Assembly (NCBI RefSeq): GCF_006716445.1 | Contig: NZ_VFPA01000002.1 | Coordinates: 1 to 64,000 of the forward strand | DNA length: 64,000 nt | Reading direction: 5' to 3' | Source: Pseudonocardia kunmingensis | GTDB lineage: Bacteria; Actinomycetota; Actinomycetes; Mycobacteriales; Pseudonocardiaceae | In this document: positions 44,667 to 53,177 of the stretch, piece by piece | Numbering within the stretch: position 1 is the first letter of the stretch | How the letters are laid out: each line of letters opens with the position of its first letter | Position numbers and translations under genes: made by a program | Notes under the pieces: generated by a model | The model's database searches: none | Told to the model about the DNA's origin: nothing | The model's input: only the letters and a program-made list of their open reading frames with translations

Positions 44667-46364
44667 TCAGGGGCGGGCGAGGCGGGCGTCGCACTCGACG
44701 CGGGGCTGCACGCCCGTCGCGGGCGCCCGCAGTGCGGCGCTCACCCGCGCGCGCCACCGCGACATCTCCCGGCCCGGGGCCCCGCAGCGCGACAGCGCGA
44801 ACAACGCCAGCTCGCGATGGGTGGAGTCCTCGACCCGCTGCAGGTAGCGCATGATCTCGTGGCTGGCCGCGCGCCCGGACCGGGCACGCACCCATGCCTC
44901 CAGCTCGGCCTCGGCCACCTCGCGGCGCAGGCCCGCCATGCGCACGCAGACGTACTCGATGTCCTCGTCGGCGAGCTCCCCGGTCAGCGGTGCGTGCACG
45001 CCCTGCTCGACGAGCATCTCGTGCACCGCCCAGATCCCGATCGGGGTGAGCGCCACCAGGGTGGGGTCCGGGTCGTCGCGTCCGGCCAGCTCGATCAGCT
45101 CGGACATGTCCTCGCCGTCCTCGCCGCCGATGCTCTCCGACAGGTGCACGGCGCCGAGCAGCTCCAGGGCGTCCAGCAGGGCCGTGACGTCGCGACGCCA
45201 CAGCCGGTGCTCGGTGTCGCCCGCCAGGTCGTCGACGACGCAGCCCATCCGCTCGTTGACGCTCTCCCGCACGGCCCGGTGGAACCGCTCGACCGGGATC
45301 GGGTCCCCGCCCGCGGCGTAGAGCTGGTACAGCAGGATCGGGTACGCCTCGCCCAGGCTCATCCCGAACAGCGACGGCGCGCCGAACACGTTGCTGCCGC
45401 CGAAGTGCTCGCCGATGCCGCCGACGGCCTCGAACGCGCGCCGCCACAGCTCGATCGGCCGCGACAGCAGCGGCGCGGCGCTGCGGACCTGCACGAGCCG
45501 CCCGTGGACGACCCGGACCAGCCGGGCCTGCCGCGCCCACGCCAGCAGCAGGCTGATCTCGGGGAGGTCGTCGCTGGTGCGGGCCCGGTCGCGGGAGAAG
45601 TGGTCGAGGTCGAGTGCGTCGGCGACGGCACGCGCGTCGGAGAGCAGCAGCCTGCCCTCCCGCGTGAGCGCGCGCCCGGCACGCACCCACCGGGTGAACG
45701 CGCGCAGCCGGGCGAGCGCCACCGACGAGTCCGCGGACGCCAGCATCTGCGCGGCGCCCGGCAGCAGCACGGGCGGCAGTTCCGGCTGCGGCGGCTCCTG
45801 CGGCTCGTCGGCGTGCCTGCGCTGGATCTCCTCGAGCGCGGCGCGGTCGATCTGGAGCTCGCCGGCGTGCACCTGCTGCAGGAAGCGGGCGACCGCGGCG
45901 GGGTCGGCGGTGGGGACGCCGTGGCGCAGCATCTGCACGGCCCAGAAGGTGCCGAGGTCGTGGTTGCGCTCGTCGTCCAGCGCGTCGTGCAGGGCCGGGG
46001 TGGAGTCGCGGACCTGGGCGTGCAGCTCCCCGGCGGGCGCGGACCGCGAGTCCAGCCACTCGTGGTCGTCGAGGAACCCGATCAGCGCGTGCAGCGCGGT
46101 GGGCACGGCCTCGCGGTCGTCCTCGAGGAGCGCCACGGTGCGGGGGAACCACACGGCCAGCGCGTCGGCGACGTGCCGGCGGGTCCAGTGCCCGAGCCGG
46201 CCGTCGACGCCGTGCTTGTGGTCCAGCGCCGCCGCCACCAGTGACGGCTCCACCGCGATGCCGCGCCTGCGGGCCCACGCGACGATGTGCAGCCGGAGGC
46301 GGTCACGGACGGCGGAGTACTCCTCCAGATCGTCGGGGCCGAACACGAGTCGCACTCGGCCCAC
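44667..46364 (-). CDS. Conserved hypothetical protein (565 aa)
   Basis: I do not recognise the family. The protein is soluble, leucine- and alanine-rich and mostly helical, opening GRVRLVFGPDDLEEYSAVRD. The WVRAGRALTREGRLLLSDAR segment near residue 230 recalls a winged-helix, and the C-terminal third (MAGLRREVAEAELEAWV, HREL at the end) resembles a HEAT-like helical array. No catalytic motif, signal peptide or membrane helix is visible. The GTG at 46364 opens the conserved-looking N-terminus; an earlier ATG at 46496 adds an unlikely basic stretch. The neighbours are unrelated small secreted proteins, so context does not help. Confidence 0.7.
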   Translation of the reverse strand: MGRVRLVFGPDDLEEYSAVRDRLRLHIVAWARRRGIAVEPSLVAAALDHKHGVDGRLGHWTRRHVADALAVWFPRTVALLEDDREAVPTALHALIGFLDDHEWLDSRSAPAGELHAQVRDSTPALHDALDDERNHDLGTFWAVQMLRHGVPTADPAAVARFLQQVHAGELQIDRAALEEIQRRHADEPQEPPQPELPPVLLPGAAQMLASADSSVALARLRAFTRWVRAGRALTREGRLLLSDARAVADALDLDHFSRDRARTSDDLPEISLLLAWARQARLVRVVHGRLVQVRSAAPLLSRPIELWRRAFEAVGGIGEHFGGSNVFGAPSLFGMSLGEAYPILLYQLYAAGGDPIPVERFHRAVRESVNERMGCVVDDLAGDTEHRLWRRDVTALLDALELLGAVHLSESIGGEDGEDMSELIELAGRDDPDPTLVALTPIGIWAVHEMLVEQGVHAPLTGELADEDIEYVCVRMAGLRREVAEAELEAWVRARSGRAASHEIMRYLQRVEDSTHRELALFALSRCGAPGREMSRWRARVSAALRAPATGVQPRVECDARLARP

Positions 46365-46423
46365 CTTGGCAGGTGCCTCCGGTTCCCGATCGAGGGGGGC
46401 GGTGAAGATCGCTCGCGCGGGGG

Positions 46424-46804
46424 ATGCCGTCGCGTGACGCCGCGCTCGCAGCGAGCGAAATGGGCAGCGCAACCCCGGTCGGTCGCTGCGGCTCACTCGG
46501 CGGCGTCGCCGTCGTCGCGCTCGCCGACCACTGCGGAGGTGACGACCAAGGGAGCGCCGTGTCCGGCGCCCCGGCCCCGACCCCGCCGACCACGTCGGCT
46601 CCGAAGCCGAAGCCCCGGCCCCGACCGGAGCCGGTGCCCCAGCGAGCGGTCGCGGTGAACGACGACGAGGACGGCGGGGGCTCGTCGGTCTACTTCAAGA
46701 ACTGCAGCGCCGCCCGTTCCGCGGGTGCGGCACCGGTCCGTCGCGGCGATCCCGGCTACGCCTCCCGCCTGGATCGCGACGGCGACGGGGTCGGCTGCGA
46801 ATGA
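46424..46804 (+). CDS. Excalibur calcium-binding domain protein
   Basis: The C-terminal 40 residues form an excalibur domain (VYFKNCSAARSAGAAPVRRG, with the Ca-binding DRDGDGVGCE end), found in secreted surface proteins. A proline/lysine-rich linker precedes it (TTSAPKPKPRPRPEP). The N-terminal 40 residues look odd. A weak hydrophobic run (GGVAVVALADHC) might be the ruin of a lipoprotein signal, and no good ribosome site precedes the ATG at 46424. The gene may have a damaged or mis-assigned start. It converges with a lipoprotein gene across a strong hairpin. Confidence 0.65.
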   Translation: MPSRDAALAASEMGSATPVGRCGSLGGVAVVALADHCGGDDQGSAVSGAPAPTPPTTSAPKPKPRPRPEPVPQRAVAVNDDEDGGGSSVYFKNCSAARSAGAAPVRRGDPGYASRLDRDGDGVGCE

Positions 46805-46865
46805 TCGCGGCGGGTGGTGTGCGGAGGCGACCCCCCTCACCCCCGCACACCACTCCCGGCGATCA
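46802..46865. terminator. Hairpin between convergent genes
   Basis: GTGGTGTGCGG (46814-46824) pairs perfectly with CCGCACACCAC (46843-46853), and outer TGATCGC (46802-46808) with GCGATCA (46859-46865). The excalibur stop codon is part of the outer stem and the lipoprotein gene ends 19 bp beyond. This is a likely two-way terminator. Confidence 0.75.
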
Positions 46866-46883
46866 GCGGCGCCCTGCGGCGGG

Positions 46884-47234
46884 TCAGGAACCCCCGTCCG
46901 CAGGTCCGACCGTCCGCCGCTGCCCCAGGCCCTCGCAGGCCTCCAGCGCGGCCGTCCACGCGTCGGGATCGACTCCCTCCGGCGGCGGTGGCGGAGTGCC
47001 GCGTGCCGCTGTCGCGCCCGGCGTGCCCCCACCCGGCCCGGTGACCTTCATCTCCCGTTCCGGCGCGGGTACGCCGTGCTCGGTCATGCACTCCGCGAAG
47101 GCGCCGTCGCCCGGCGTCCCGGACGCCGGGGCCGCCTCGCCCCCGCCGCCACCGCAGGCGGTCAGCACGACCAGGCCGGCCGCGGCGAGCGCGACGGGGA
47201 GCCACCGCCTCCGGCCGGTCCGTGGAACGAACAT
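46884..47234 (-). CDS. Small lipoprotein
   Basis: A 116-residue protein with a type II signal peptide (RRRWLPVALAAAGLVVLTAC, lipobox VLTAC) and a mature part opening with a glycine run. The mature part contains AFAECMTEHGVPAPE, a motif seen in many small actinobacterial lipoproteins, a glycine/proline linker and a final ALEACEGLGQ, leaving two cysteines. A GGAGGAGG ribosome site precedes the ATG at 47234. The function is unknown. The gene lies alone, followed by a LacI gene on the same strand upstream. Confidence 0.8.
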   Translation of the reverse strand: MFVPRTGRRRWLPVALAAAGLVVLTACGGGGGEAAPASGTPGDGAFAECMTEHGVPAPEREMKVTGPGGGTPGATAARGTPPPPPEGVDPDAWTAALEACEGLGQRRTVGPADGGS

Positions 47235-47363
47235 CTCGCATCTCCTCCTCCGGCGCGGGCGTTCGCCGCGGCCGGCGGTGACCTTCTCGACGGCACCTGG
47301 GAGGAAGCTGTCCGCGCGCCCAGTACCGCCTGTCAGCCGCTCCCGGCCTCGGCCGCGGCGCGC

Positions 47364-48395
47364 TCAGGCGGGCGCGGGTCCCGTGGAGTCGCGGACGATC
47401 AGCTCGTGGCCGGTGTTCTTGCGCCGCCTGCGCGCCGACGGCGGCTTGAGCGCCATCGTCAGCGCCATCTCACCCATCTCCGCCATCGGCAGCCGCACCG
47501 TGGTGAGGCTGGGCGACAGGTCGGCCGCGACCGCCACGTCGTCCACGCCCGCGACCGAGATCCGCGCCGGCACCGCCACGCCGCGGGAGCGCAGCTCCGA
47601 CAGCACGCCGATGGCCATCACGTCGTTGAGCGCGATGAGCGCGGTGAGGTCGGGGTGCTCGGCCAGCAGCCGCTCGGTGCCCGCGCGGCCGCCGTTGCGG
47701 GTGAAGTCGGTGTGCAGCACGGGCACGTCGTCGAGCGTCATCCCGCGCGCCTCGAGCGCGGCGGCGACACCGGTGATGCGGTCGGCCACGGTCGTGAGGA
47801 CCGCGGGTCCGGCGAGCACGCCGATCCGGCGGTGGCCGAGCTCCAGCAGGTGCTCCGCGATCGCGGTGCCCGCGGCCTCGTTGTCCGGGCGCACGGCGTC
47901 CGCGGCCAGGTGGTGGCGCCCGATCACGGCCACCCGCCCCCCGGTCTCCTGGAAGGCGGAGAGGACGGCGTTCGACTCCGCCTGCAGATCCGGCTCGGTG
48001 TAGCCCGAACCGGCGACGACGATCGCGTCGGTGCGGTGGGCGATGAGCGTGCGGATCTGGTGCAGCTCGTTGCGCGGGTCGCGCGCGGAGTGGCAGATCT
48101 GGACGGTGAGCCCGCGCTGCGCGGCCACCTCGATGACACCGCTCGCGATCTCGGCGAAGTACGGGTCGCCGATCTCGTGGACGATCAGCCCGACGGTGGA
48201 CGTCGCGCCGCCGGCCAGCGTGCGCGCGTGGACGTTGGCGACGTAGCCCATCCCGAGCGCCACCTCGCGCACGTGCGCCGCGACGGACTCGCTCACCCCC
48301 TCGCGCCCGGCCAGCGAGCGGGACGCCGTGGCGATCGACACGCCTGCGCGCGCGGCGACGTCCGCGAGACGCGGTGCGGACCGGGACTTCGGCAT
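47364..48395 (-). CDS. LacI-family repressor of the Liv-type transporter locus
   Basis: A 343-residue LacI/GalR regulator: helix-turn-helix RLADVAARAGVSIATASRSL at residues 10-29, the hinge ANVHARTLAGGATSTVGLIV, and an effector domain ending ISVAGVDDVAVAADLSPSLT. The ATG at 48395 follows GAGGAGG; a longer frame from 48428 is not used. It is divergent from a branched-chain-type ABC transporter operon with sugar-type enzymes. Two AAGCGCTT sites in the gap (48456 and 48468) are its probable operators. LacI regulation suggests that a carbohydrate, not an amino acid, is the inducer. Confidence 0.93.
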   Translation of the reverse strand: MPKSRSAPRLADVAARAGVSIATASRSLAGREGVSESVAAHVREVALGMGYVANVHARTLAGGATSTVGLIVHEIGDPYFAEIASGVIEVAAQRGLTVQICHSARDPRNELHQIRTLIAHRTDAIVVAGSGYTEPDLQAESNAVLSAFQETGGRVAVIGRHHLAADAVRPDNEAAGTAIAEHLLELGHRRIGVLAGPAVLTTVADRITGVAAALEARGMTLDDVPVLHTDFTRNGGRAGTERLLAEHPDLTALIALNDVMAIGVLSELRSRGVAVPARISVAGVDDVAVAADLSPSLTTVRLPMAEMGEMALTMALKPPSARRRRKNTGHELIVRDSTGPAPA

Positions 48396-48422
48396 CGATG
48401 CCTCCTCGCTGCTCCACGGCCC

Positions 48423-48480
48423 TTGCACGCCGCGAGCGCCGACCCTATTCTACGCAAGCGCTTACGGAAGCGCTTACGTA
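48423..48480 (+). promoter_or_regulatory. Promoter with tandem LacI-type operators
   Basis: TTGCAC (48423-48428) and TATTCT (48446-48451) are separated by 17 bp, a good promoter for the plus-strand operon. Two palindromic AAGCGCTT cores (48456-48463 and 48468-48475), within CGCAAGCGCTTACG and CGGAAGCGCTTACG, follow 12 bp apart and cover the expected start site. This is a classic layout for repression by the divergent LacI protein. Confidence 0.75.
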
Positions 48481-48505
48481 CCTCGACGACGAGGGGACCC
48501 CTCAG

Positions 48506-49726
48506 ATGAACGCCCGCAGCGCCTTCCGACTGGCCTGCGTCGCCTGCGCCTCGGCGCTCGTCCTCACCGCCTGCGGCGGTGCGGCCGGGTCCGGTGGCGA
48601 CTCCGCGACCGACCCGATCACGATCGGGATCTCCCTGCCGCTGACCGGCGACTTCTCCGAGCCCGGCAAGGGCGTCCAGCGCGGCTACGAGGCGTGGGCC
48701 GCCGCGGTGAACGACTCAGGGGGGCTGCTCGGCCGTCAGGTCGAGCTGCGCATCCTCGACGACCAGTCCAACTCCGACCGGGTGGTGGCGGACTACGAGT
48801 CGCTGATCGCGCAGGACCAGGTCGACCTGGTCTTCGGGCCGTTCTCCACCCGCCTGGTGGTGCCGTCGGCCCGCGTGGCCCAGGAGTACGGCATGTTGTT
48901 CGTCGAGCCGGCGGGTGCCGCGGCCGAGGTGTTCGAGCAGGGCTTCGACAACCTCTTCTACGCCGCGCCCGCCATCGCCGACGACCACTACAACCACCTC
49001 GCCGACGCGATCATCGCGATGCCGGAGGGGGAGCGCCCGCAGACGGCCGCGTACGCCGCGATGGACGACCCCTTCGCCCAGGGCACCGCCTACGGGCTCA
49101 AGGCGAAGCTCGAGGCGGCCGGGATCGAGACGCTGGTCGACGAGGTCTACCCGCCCAACACCACCGACTTCTCCTCCATCGCCGCGCAGATCGCCGACTC
49201 GCAGGCCGACATCGTGGTGGGCGGCACGCAGTACCAGGACGCGGTGAACCTGATCGTGTCGTTGCAGCAGCTGGGCTACCAGCCGAAGCTGGCGGCGTTC
49301 TCCACGGCGCCGACCAACCCGGAGTTCTCGGCGGCGATCGGGGCCCGCACCGAGGGCATCCTCTCGCCCACCGGGTACACCCCGGAGGCGCCCTACCCGT
49401 CCAACCAGGAGTTCGTGCAGCGCTACACGGCCGAGCACGGCAACCCGCCCTCGGAGGACGAGGCCAACGCCTACACGACCGGGCAGGTCGTGGCCGCCGC
49501 GGTGCAGGCCGTGGGCTGCGCCGAGCAGGGCGACTGCCAGCAGCAGCTCATCGACTGGCTGCGCGGCAACACCGTCGACACGGTCGTCGGCCCGCTGTCC
49601 TGGGACGCCCAGGGCCGCCCGCAGAGCGCGCACCTGATCCAGCAGTACGTGGACGGGGAGATCCGGATCGTGCTGCCGCAGGACACCGCCGAGGCGGAAC
49701 TGGTCTACCCGAAGGCGCCGTGGTGA
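48506..49726 (+). CDS. ABC transporter substrate-binding lipoprotein, Liv type
   Basis: A 406-residue periplasmic-binding-protein type I receptor (LivJ/LivK-like). The signal peptide ends in a lipobox (ASALVLTACGG). The body opens with PITIGISLPLTGDFSEPGKG and has the Leu/Ile/Val-binding pattern (NDSGGLLGRQVELRILDDQS). Normal relatives bind amino acids or amides, but some bind other small molecules. LacI control and the downstream dehydrogenase, aldolase-like and isomerase genes suggest a sugar or polyol ligand. The ATG at 48506 has GAGGGGAC upstream. Confidence 0.92.
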   Translation: MNARSAFRLACVACASALVLTACGGAAGSGGDSATDPITIGISLPLTGDFSEPGKGVQRGYEAWAAAVNDSGGLLGRQVELRILDDQSNSDRVVADYESLIAQDQVDLVFGPFSTRLVVPSARVAQEYGMLFVEPAGAAAEVFEQGFDNLFYAAPAIADDHYNHLADAIIAMPEGERPQTAAYAAMDDPFAQGTAYGLKAKLEAAGIETLVDEVYPPNTTDFSSIAAQIADSQADIVVGGTQYQDAVNLIVSLQQLGYQPKLAAFSTAPTNPEFSAAIGARTEGILSPTGYTPEAPYPSNQEFVQRYTAEHGNPPSEDEANAYTTGQVVAAAVQAVGCAEQGDCQQQLIDWLRGNTVDTVVGPLSWDAQGRPQSAHLIQQYVDGEIRIVLPQDTAEAELVYPKAPW

Positions 49727-49742
49727 TCGCGATGGTGACCCG

Positions 49743-50627
49743 ATGACCGGATCCCTGCTCTTCCAGAGCCTCGTGCTCGGCGTGCTGCTGGGCGGGCTGT
49801 ACGCGCTGCTCGCCGCCGGGCTCACGCTGTACTTCGGCGTGATGCGGGTGGTCATGATCGCCCACGCCGCGTTCCTCGTGCTCGCCGCCTACCTCGCCTG
49901 GGACGTCAACAACCGCTTCGGGGTCGACCCGCTGCTGTCGCTGGTGGTCACCGTGCCGCTGTTCTTCGCCCTCGGCGTCGGGTTCCAGCGACTCCTGATC
50001 TCCCGGCTGCGCCCGGCGTCGCTCACGATGATGTCGGTCCTGCTGACGTTCGCGGTGGCCCTGGTGATCGAGGGGCTGCTCGGGTTCCTCTACTCGGGCA
50101 CCCAGCGCCGCGTGCAGCTGTCCTACAGCGCGGCGAGCATCGAAGTGTTCGGGGCGCAGGTCGCGGTCGTCAAGCTGATCGCGTTCGGGCTGGCGGCGGT
50201 GTCGCTGCTCGCGCTGTACCTGCTGCTCACGCGCAGCCGGTTCGGCCAGGCGCTGCGCGCCACGATCCAGCACCCGCAGGCGGCCCGGCTGATCGGGATC
50301 GACACCGACCGCGTGGCCGGCTACGGCTTCGGGCTGGGGCTGGCCACCGCCGCGATCGGCGGCACGGCGCTGTCGCTGGACTCGACGATCTACCCGTCGC
50401 TGCACTGGCACTGGATCGGCCCGCTGATGGCGATCATCGTGGTCGGTGGGCTGGGCAGCATCCCGGGCGCGGCCATCGCCGCCATGGTGCTCGGCGTCGT
50501 GCAGAGCCTGCTGCAGCTGCCACTGGGCACGACCTGGGCGCAGACCGTGTTCTACCTCGCGCTGTTCGCCACCCTGCTGGTGCGCCCGCAGGGGTTCTTC
50601 GGAGGTCGCCTTGCGCAACGTTTTTGA
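49743..50627 (+). CDS. Liv-type ABC permease (LivH-like)
   Basis: A 294-residue permease with about eight hydrophobic segments, starting with the typical GVLLGGLYALLAAGLTLYFG. The conserved RATIQHPQAARLIGIDTDRV and GIPG-like GGLGSIPGAAIAAM loops contact the ATPases. The ATG at 49743 lies 16 bp after the binding-protein stop. It pairs with the LivM-like permease whose start overlaps its 3' end by 17 bases. Confidence 0.94.
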   Translation: MTGSLLFQSLVLGVLLGGLYALLAAGLTLYFGVMRVVMIAHAAFLVLAAYLAWDVNNRFGVDPLLSLVVTVPLFFALGVGFQRLLISRLRPASLTMMSVLLTFAVALVIEGLLGFLYSGTQRRVQLSYSAASIEVFGAQVAVVKLIAFGLAAVSLLALYLLLTRSRFGQALRATIQHPQAARLIGIDTDRVAGYGFGLGLATAAIGGTALSLDSTIYPSLHWHWIGPLMAIIVVGGLGSIPGAAIAAMVLGVVQSLLQLPLGTTWAQTVFYLALFATLLVRPQGFFGGRLAQRF

Positions 50628-51681
50628 CGGGCGCGCTCCCAGGCTCGCTGCGCTCCTCATCGGCGCCGTCGCCCTGCTGTCGTTCCCGCTCTGGAGCCCG
50701 AACCCCTACATCACCTCCGCCGGCGTGGTGGTGCTGTCCTACGCGGTGCTCTCGACGTCGTGGAACTTCGTCGGCGGCTTCACCGGCTACATGTCGCTGG
50801 GCCACGCGGCCTGGTTCGGCCTTGGCGCCTACGGCACCGGCCTGCTGATCGCACGGGCCGGCGTGCCCAGCTTCCTCGCGCTCGGCCTCGCCGCCGTCAT
50901 CGTGGCCGTGCTCGCCGTGCCGATCGGCATCGCGGCGCTGCGGGTGCGCGGCGCGTCGTTCGTGATCGTGTCGATCGCGCTGGTGCTGGTGCTGCTGCTG
51001 GTGTTCCAGAGCTGGCGGTCGTTCACCGGCGGGTCGGACGGGCTCGTGGTGCCCCGGCCGTTCCCGGACCTGCTGCGCCCCGAGCACCACGTGGTGTTCT
51101 TCTACCTGTTCGCCGTGCTGCTGGCCGTCGCGCTGCTGGCCTGGTGGACGATCGACCGCTCCCGCTTCGGGCTGGGCCTCAAGGCCATCCGCGAGGACGA
51201 GGACAAGGCGCAGTCGCTCGGCGTGCCGACGTTCGCCTACAAGCTGGTGGCCTTCGTCGTCTCCGCCACGTTCACCGCGCTCGGCGGCGGCATGTACGCG
51301 CTCTGGTTCGGCGACCTCGACCCGATCTTCCAGTTCTCCATCCTGATCGGCTCCTACATGGTGCTGATGGCGCTGCTGGGCGGCGTCCGCAACCTGTTCG
51401 GGCCGGTGCTGGGCGCGTTCGTCGTCGGCATCGCGATCGAGTACTTCAAGGTCTCCTACGGCGACACCCAGTTCCACCTGATCGCCACCGGGCTGCTGCT
51501 GGCCGTGGTCGTGCTGTTCATGCCCGACGGCGTGATCCCCGCGGTCGCCGGGCTGTTCACCCGGTTCCGGCCGCAGCAGGGCTCGATCCGCGAGATGACG
51601 GCGGCCGAGCTGCTCGAACGGGACCGGGGCGACGCCGAGCCCGCCCCGGCCCCGAAGGACCGCGCGGAGGTGCGGCGATGA
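50611..51681 (+). CDS. Liv-type ABC permease (LivM-like)
   Basis: A 356-residue permease with the LivM features NFVGGFTGYMSLGHAAWFGL and AIREDEDKAQSLGVPTFAYK. The TTG at 50611 is chosen because a perfect GGAGGT ribosome site ends four bases before it, even though it overlaps the livH-like frame by 17 bp. The GTG choices further upstream lie deep in the preceding gene. The C-terminal 45 residues are a charged cytoplasmic tail. The stop overlaps the next start as ATGA. Confidence 0.92.
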   Translation: MRNVFDGRAPRLAALLIGAVALLSFPLWSPNPYITSAGVVVLSYAVLSTSWNFVGGFTGYMSLGHAAWFGLGAYGTGLLIARAGVPSFLALGLAAVIVAVLAVPIGIAALRVRGASFVIVSIALVLVLLLVFQSWRSFTGGSDGLVVPRPFPDLLRPEHHVVFFYLFAVLLAVALLAWWTIDRSRFGLGLKAIREDEDKAQSLGVPTFAYKLVAFVVSATFTALGGGMYALWFGDLDPIFQFSILIGSYMVLMALLGGVRNLFGPVLGAFVVGIAIEYFKVSYGDTQFHLIATGLLLAVVVLFMPDGVIPAVAGLFTRFRPQQGSIREMTAAELLERDRGDAEPAPAPKDRAEVRR

Positions 51682-52427
51682 CCACCACAGCGACCGAGCA
51701 GGGTCTGACGACCGTCGAGCTGACCAAGACGTTCGGGGGCGTGTGCGCCGTCGACCACGCGAGCGTCGAGTTCCGGCACGGGAAGATCAACGCGGTGATC
51801 GGGCCGAACGGCTCGGGCAAGACGACGTTCTTCAACTGCGTCACCGGGATGATCCGCCCCGACTCCGGCACCGTGCGCTACCGGGGTCACGACGTCACCG
51901 GCCGGGCCCCGCACCGCATCGCGGCGGCGGGCATCGGGCGCAGCTTCCAGCTGTGCCGGATCTTCCCGCGCATGACGGTGCGGGAGAACGTGCTCGCCGC
52001 GGTCCGGCCGCGCGGGCTCGCGAGCCTGCTGCGCTCGGCGCACGACCCGGCCGAGGTCGAGCGGGCCCGCGGGTGGCTGCGCCGCGTGGGCATCGACCAC
52101 CTGGAGGACGTCGAGGCCCGCGACCTGTCCTACGGGCAGCAGAAGCTGCTCGAGCTCGCCGGCGTGCTGATGGCCGAGCCCGAAACGATCATGCTGGACG
52201 AGCCGGCGGGCGGGGTGAACCCCGCGTTGATCGACCGGATCGCCACGCTCGTGCGCGAGCTCAACGCCGAGGGCCGCACCTTCATCGTCGTCGAGCACAA
52301 CATGGAGCTGGTCATGAGCCTGTCCGACCACGTGGTCGTGTTCGACCGCGGGCGGCCGATCGCGGAGGGCCCGCCGGACACCGTCCGGACCGACCCGGCC
52401 GTGCTGGAGGCGTACCTCGGTGTCTGA
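51678..52427 (+). CDS. Liv-type ABC ATPase (LivG-like)
   Basis: A 249-residue ATPase: Walker A VIGPNGSGKTTFFNCVTG, Q-loop GRSFQLCRIFPRMTVREN, signature LSYGQQKLLELA, Walker B IMLDEPAGGVNP and the His switch FIVVEHNMELV. The D-loop has GGVNP where most relatives have AGLNP. The ATG overlaps the permease stop (ATGA). A 416-residue longer frame through the upstream permease is a shadow. It energises uptake together with the LivF-like ATPase. Confidence 0.95.
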   Translation: MTTTATEQGLTTVELTKTFGGVCAVDHASVEFRHGKINAVIGPNGSGKTTFFNCVTGMIRPDSGTVRYRGHDVTGRAPHRIAAAGIGRSFQLCRIFPRMTVRENVLAAVRPRGLASLLRSAHDPAEVERARGWLRRVGIDHLEDVEARDLSYGQQKLLELAGVLMAEPETIMLDEPAGGVNPALIDRIATLVRELNAEGRTFIVVEHNMELVMSLSDHVVVFDRGRPIAEGPPDTVRTDPAVLEAYLGV

Positions 52428-53172
52428 TCCCCTTCTCGAGCTCCGGGACATCCAGGCCGGCTACGGGCGCGCCGCCATGGTGCTGCGCGGCCTCTCGGTC
52501 ACCGTCCCGGCCGGCTCGGTCGTCTGCCTGGTCGGCCCGAACGGCGCCGGCAAGTCCACCGTCCTCAAGGTCGCGAGCGGGATCCTCGCGCCGCGCTCGG
52601 GCACCGTCCACGTCGACGGGCAGGACGTGACGGGCTGGTCGTCGCAGCGCCTGCTCGGCGCAGGCCTCGCGCACGTGCTGCAGGGCCACAGCGTGTTCCC
52701 GGAGATGACCGTGGCCGAGAACGTCACGCTCGGCGCGTACACGATGACCGACAAGGCCCGCGTGGCCGAGCGCGTCGCGTTCGTGCAGGACCTGTTCCCG
52801 GTCGTGCGCGAGCGCTGGCGGTCCCTGGCCGGGCTGCTGTCCGGCGGCCAGCAGAAGCAGGTGGAGTTCGCCCGCTCGCTGATGGTCGACCCCAAGGTCC
52901 TGCTGCTCGACGAGCCGTCGATGGGGCTGGACCCCAAGGCCACCGCCGTCGTGTTCGAGCAGGTCGTCGCCATGCGGGAGGCGGGCCTCGCGATCCTGCT
53001 CGTCGAGCAGAACGCCCGCCGCGCCCTGGAGACCGCCGACCTCGGCTGCGTCCTCGACCTCGGCCGCGTGCACATCAGCGGCCCCGCCCCGGAGCTCCTG
53101 GCCGACCCGCAGCTCGGCGAGCTGTACCTCGGCGGGCGCCCGTCCGTGACCACCCCTTCGGAAAGCAGGTAG
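52420..53172 (+). CDS. Liv-type ABC ATPase (LivF-like)
   Basis: A 250-residue ATPase opening LLELRDIQAGYGRAAMVLRG. It has Walker A VGPNGAGKSTVLKVASG, signature LSGGQQKQVEFARSLM, Walker B LLLDEPSMGLDP and the His region replaced by ILLVEQNARRALE, as is normal for LivF. The GTG at 52420 overlaps the LivG-like frame by eight bases. Five bases after its stop region the dehydrogenase gene begins, so transporter and enzymes are one transcription unit. Confidence 0.95.
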   Translation: MSDPLLELRDIQAGYGRAAMVLRGLSVTVPAGSVVCLVGPNGAGKSTVLKVASGILAPRSGTVHVDGQDVTGWSSQRLLGAGLAHVLQGHSVFPEMTVAENVTLGAYTMTDKARVAERVAFVQDLFPVVRERWRSLAGLLSGGQQKQVEFARSLMVDPKVLLLDEPSMGLDPKATAVVFEQVVAMREAGLAILLVEQNARRALETADLGCVLDLGRVHISGPAPELLADPQLGELYLGGRPSVTTPSESR

Positions 53173-53177
53173 TTCGC

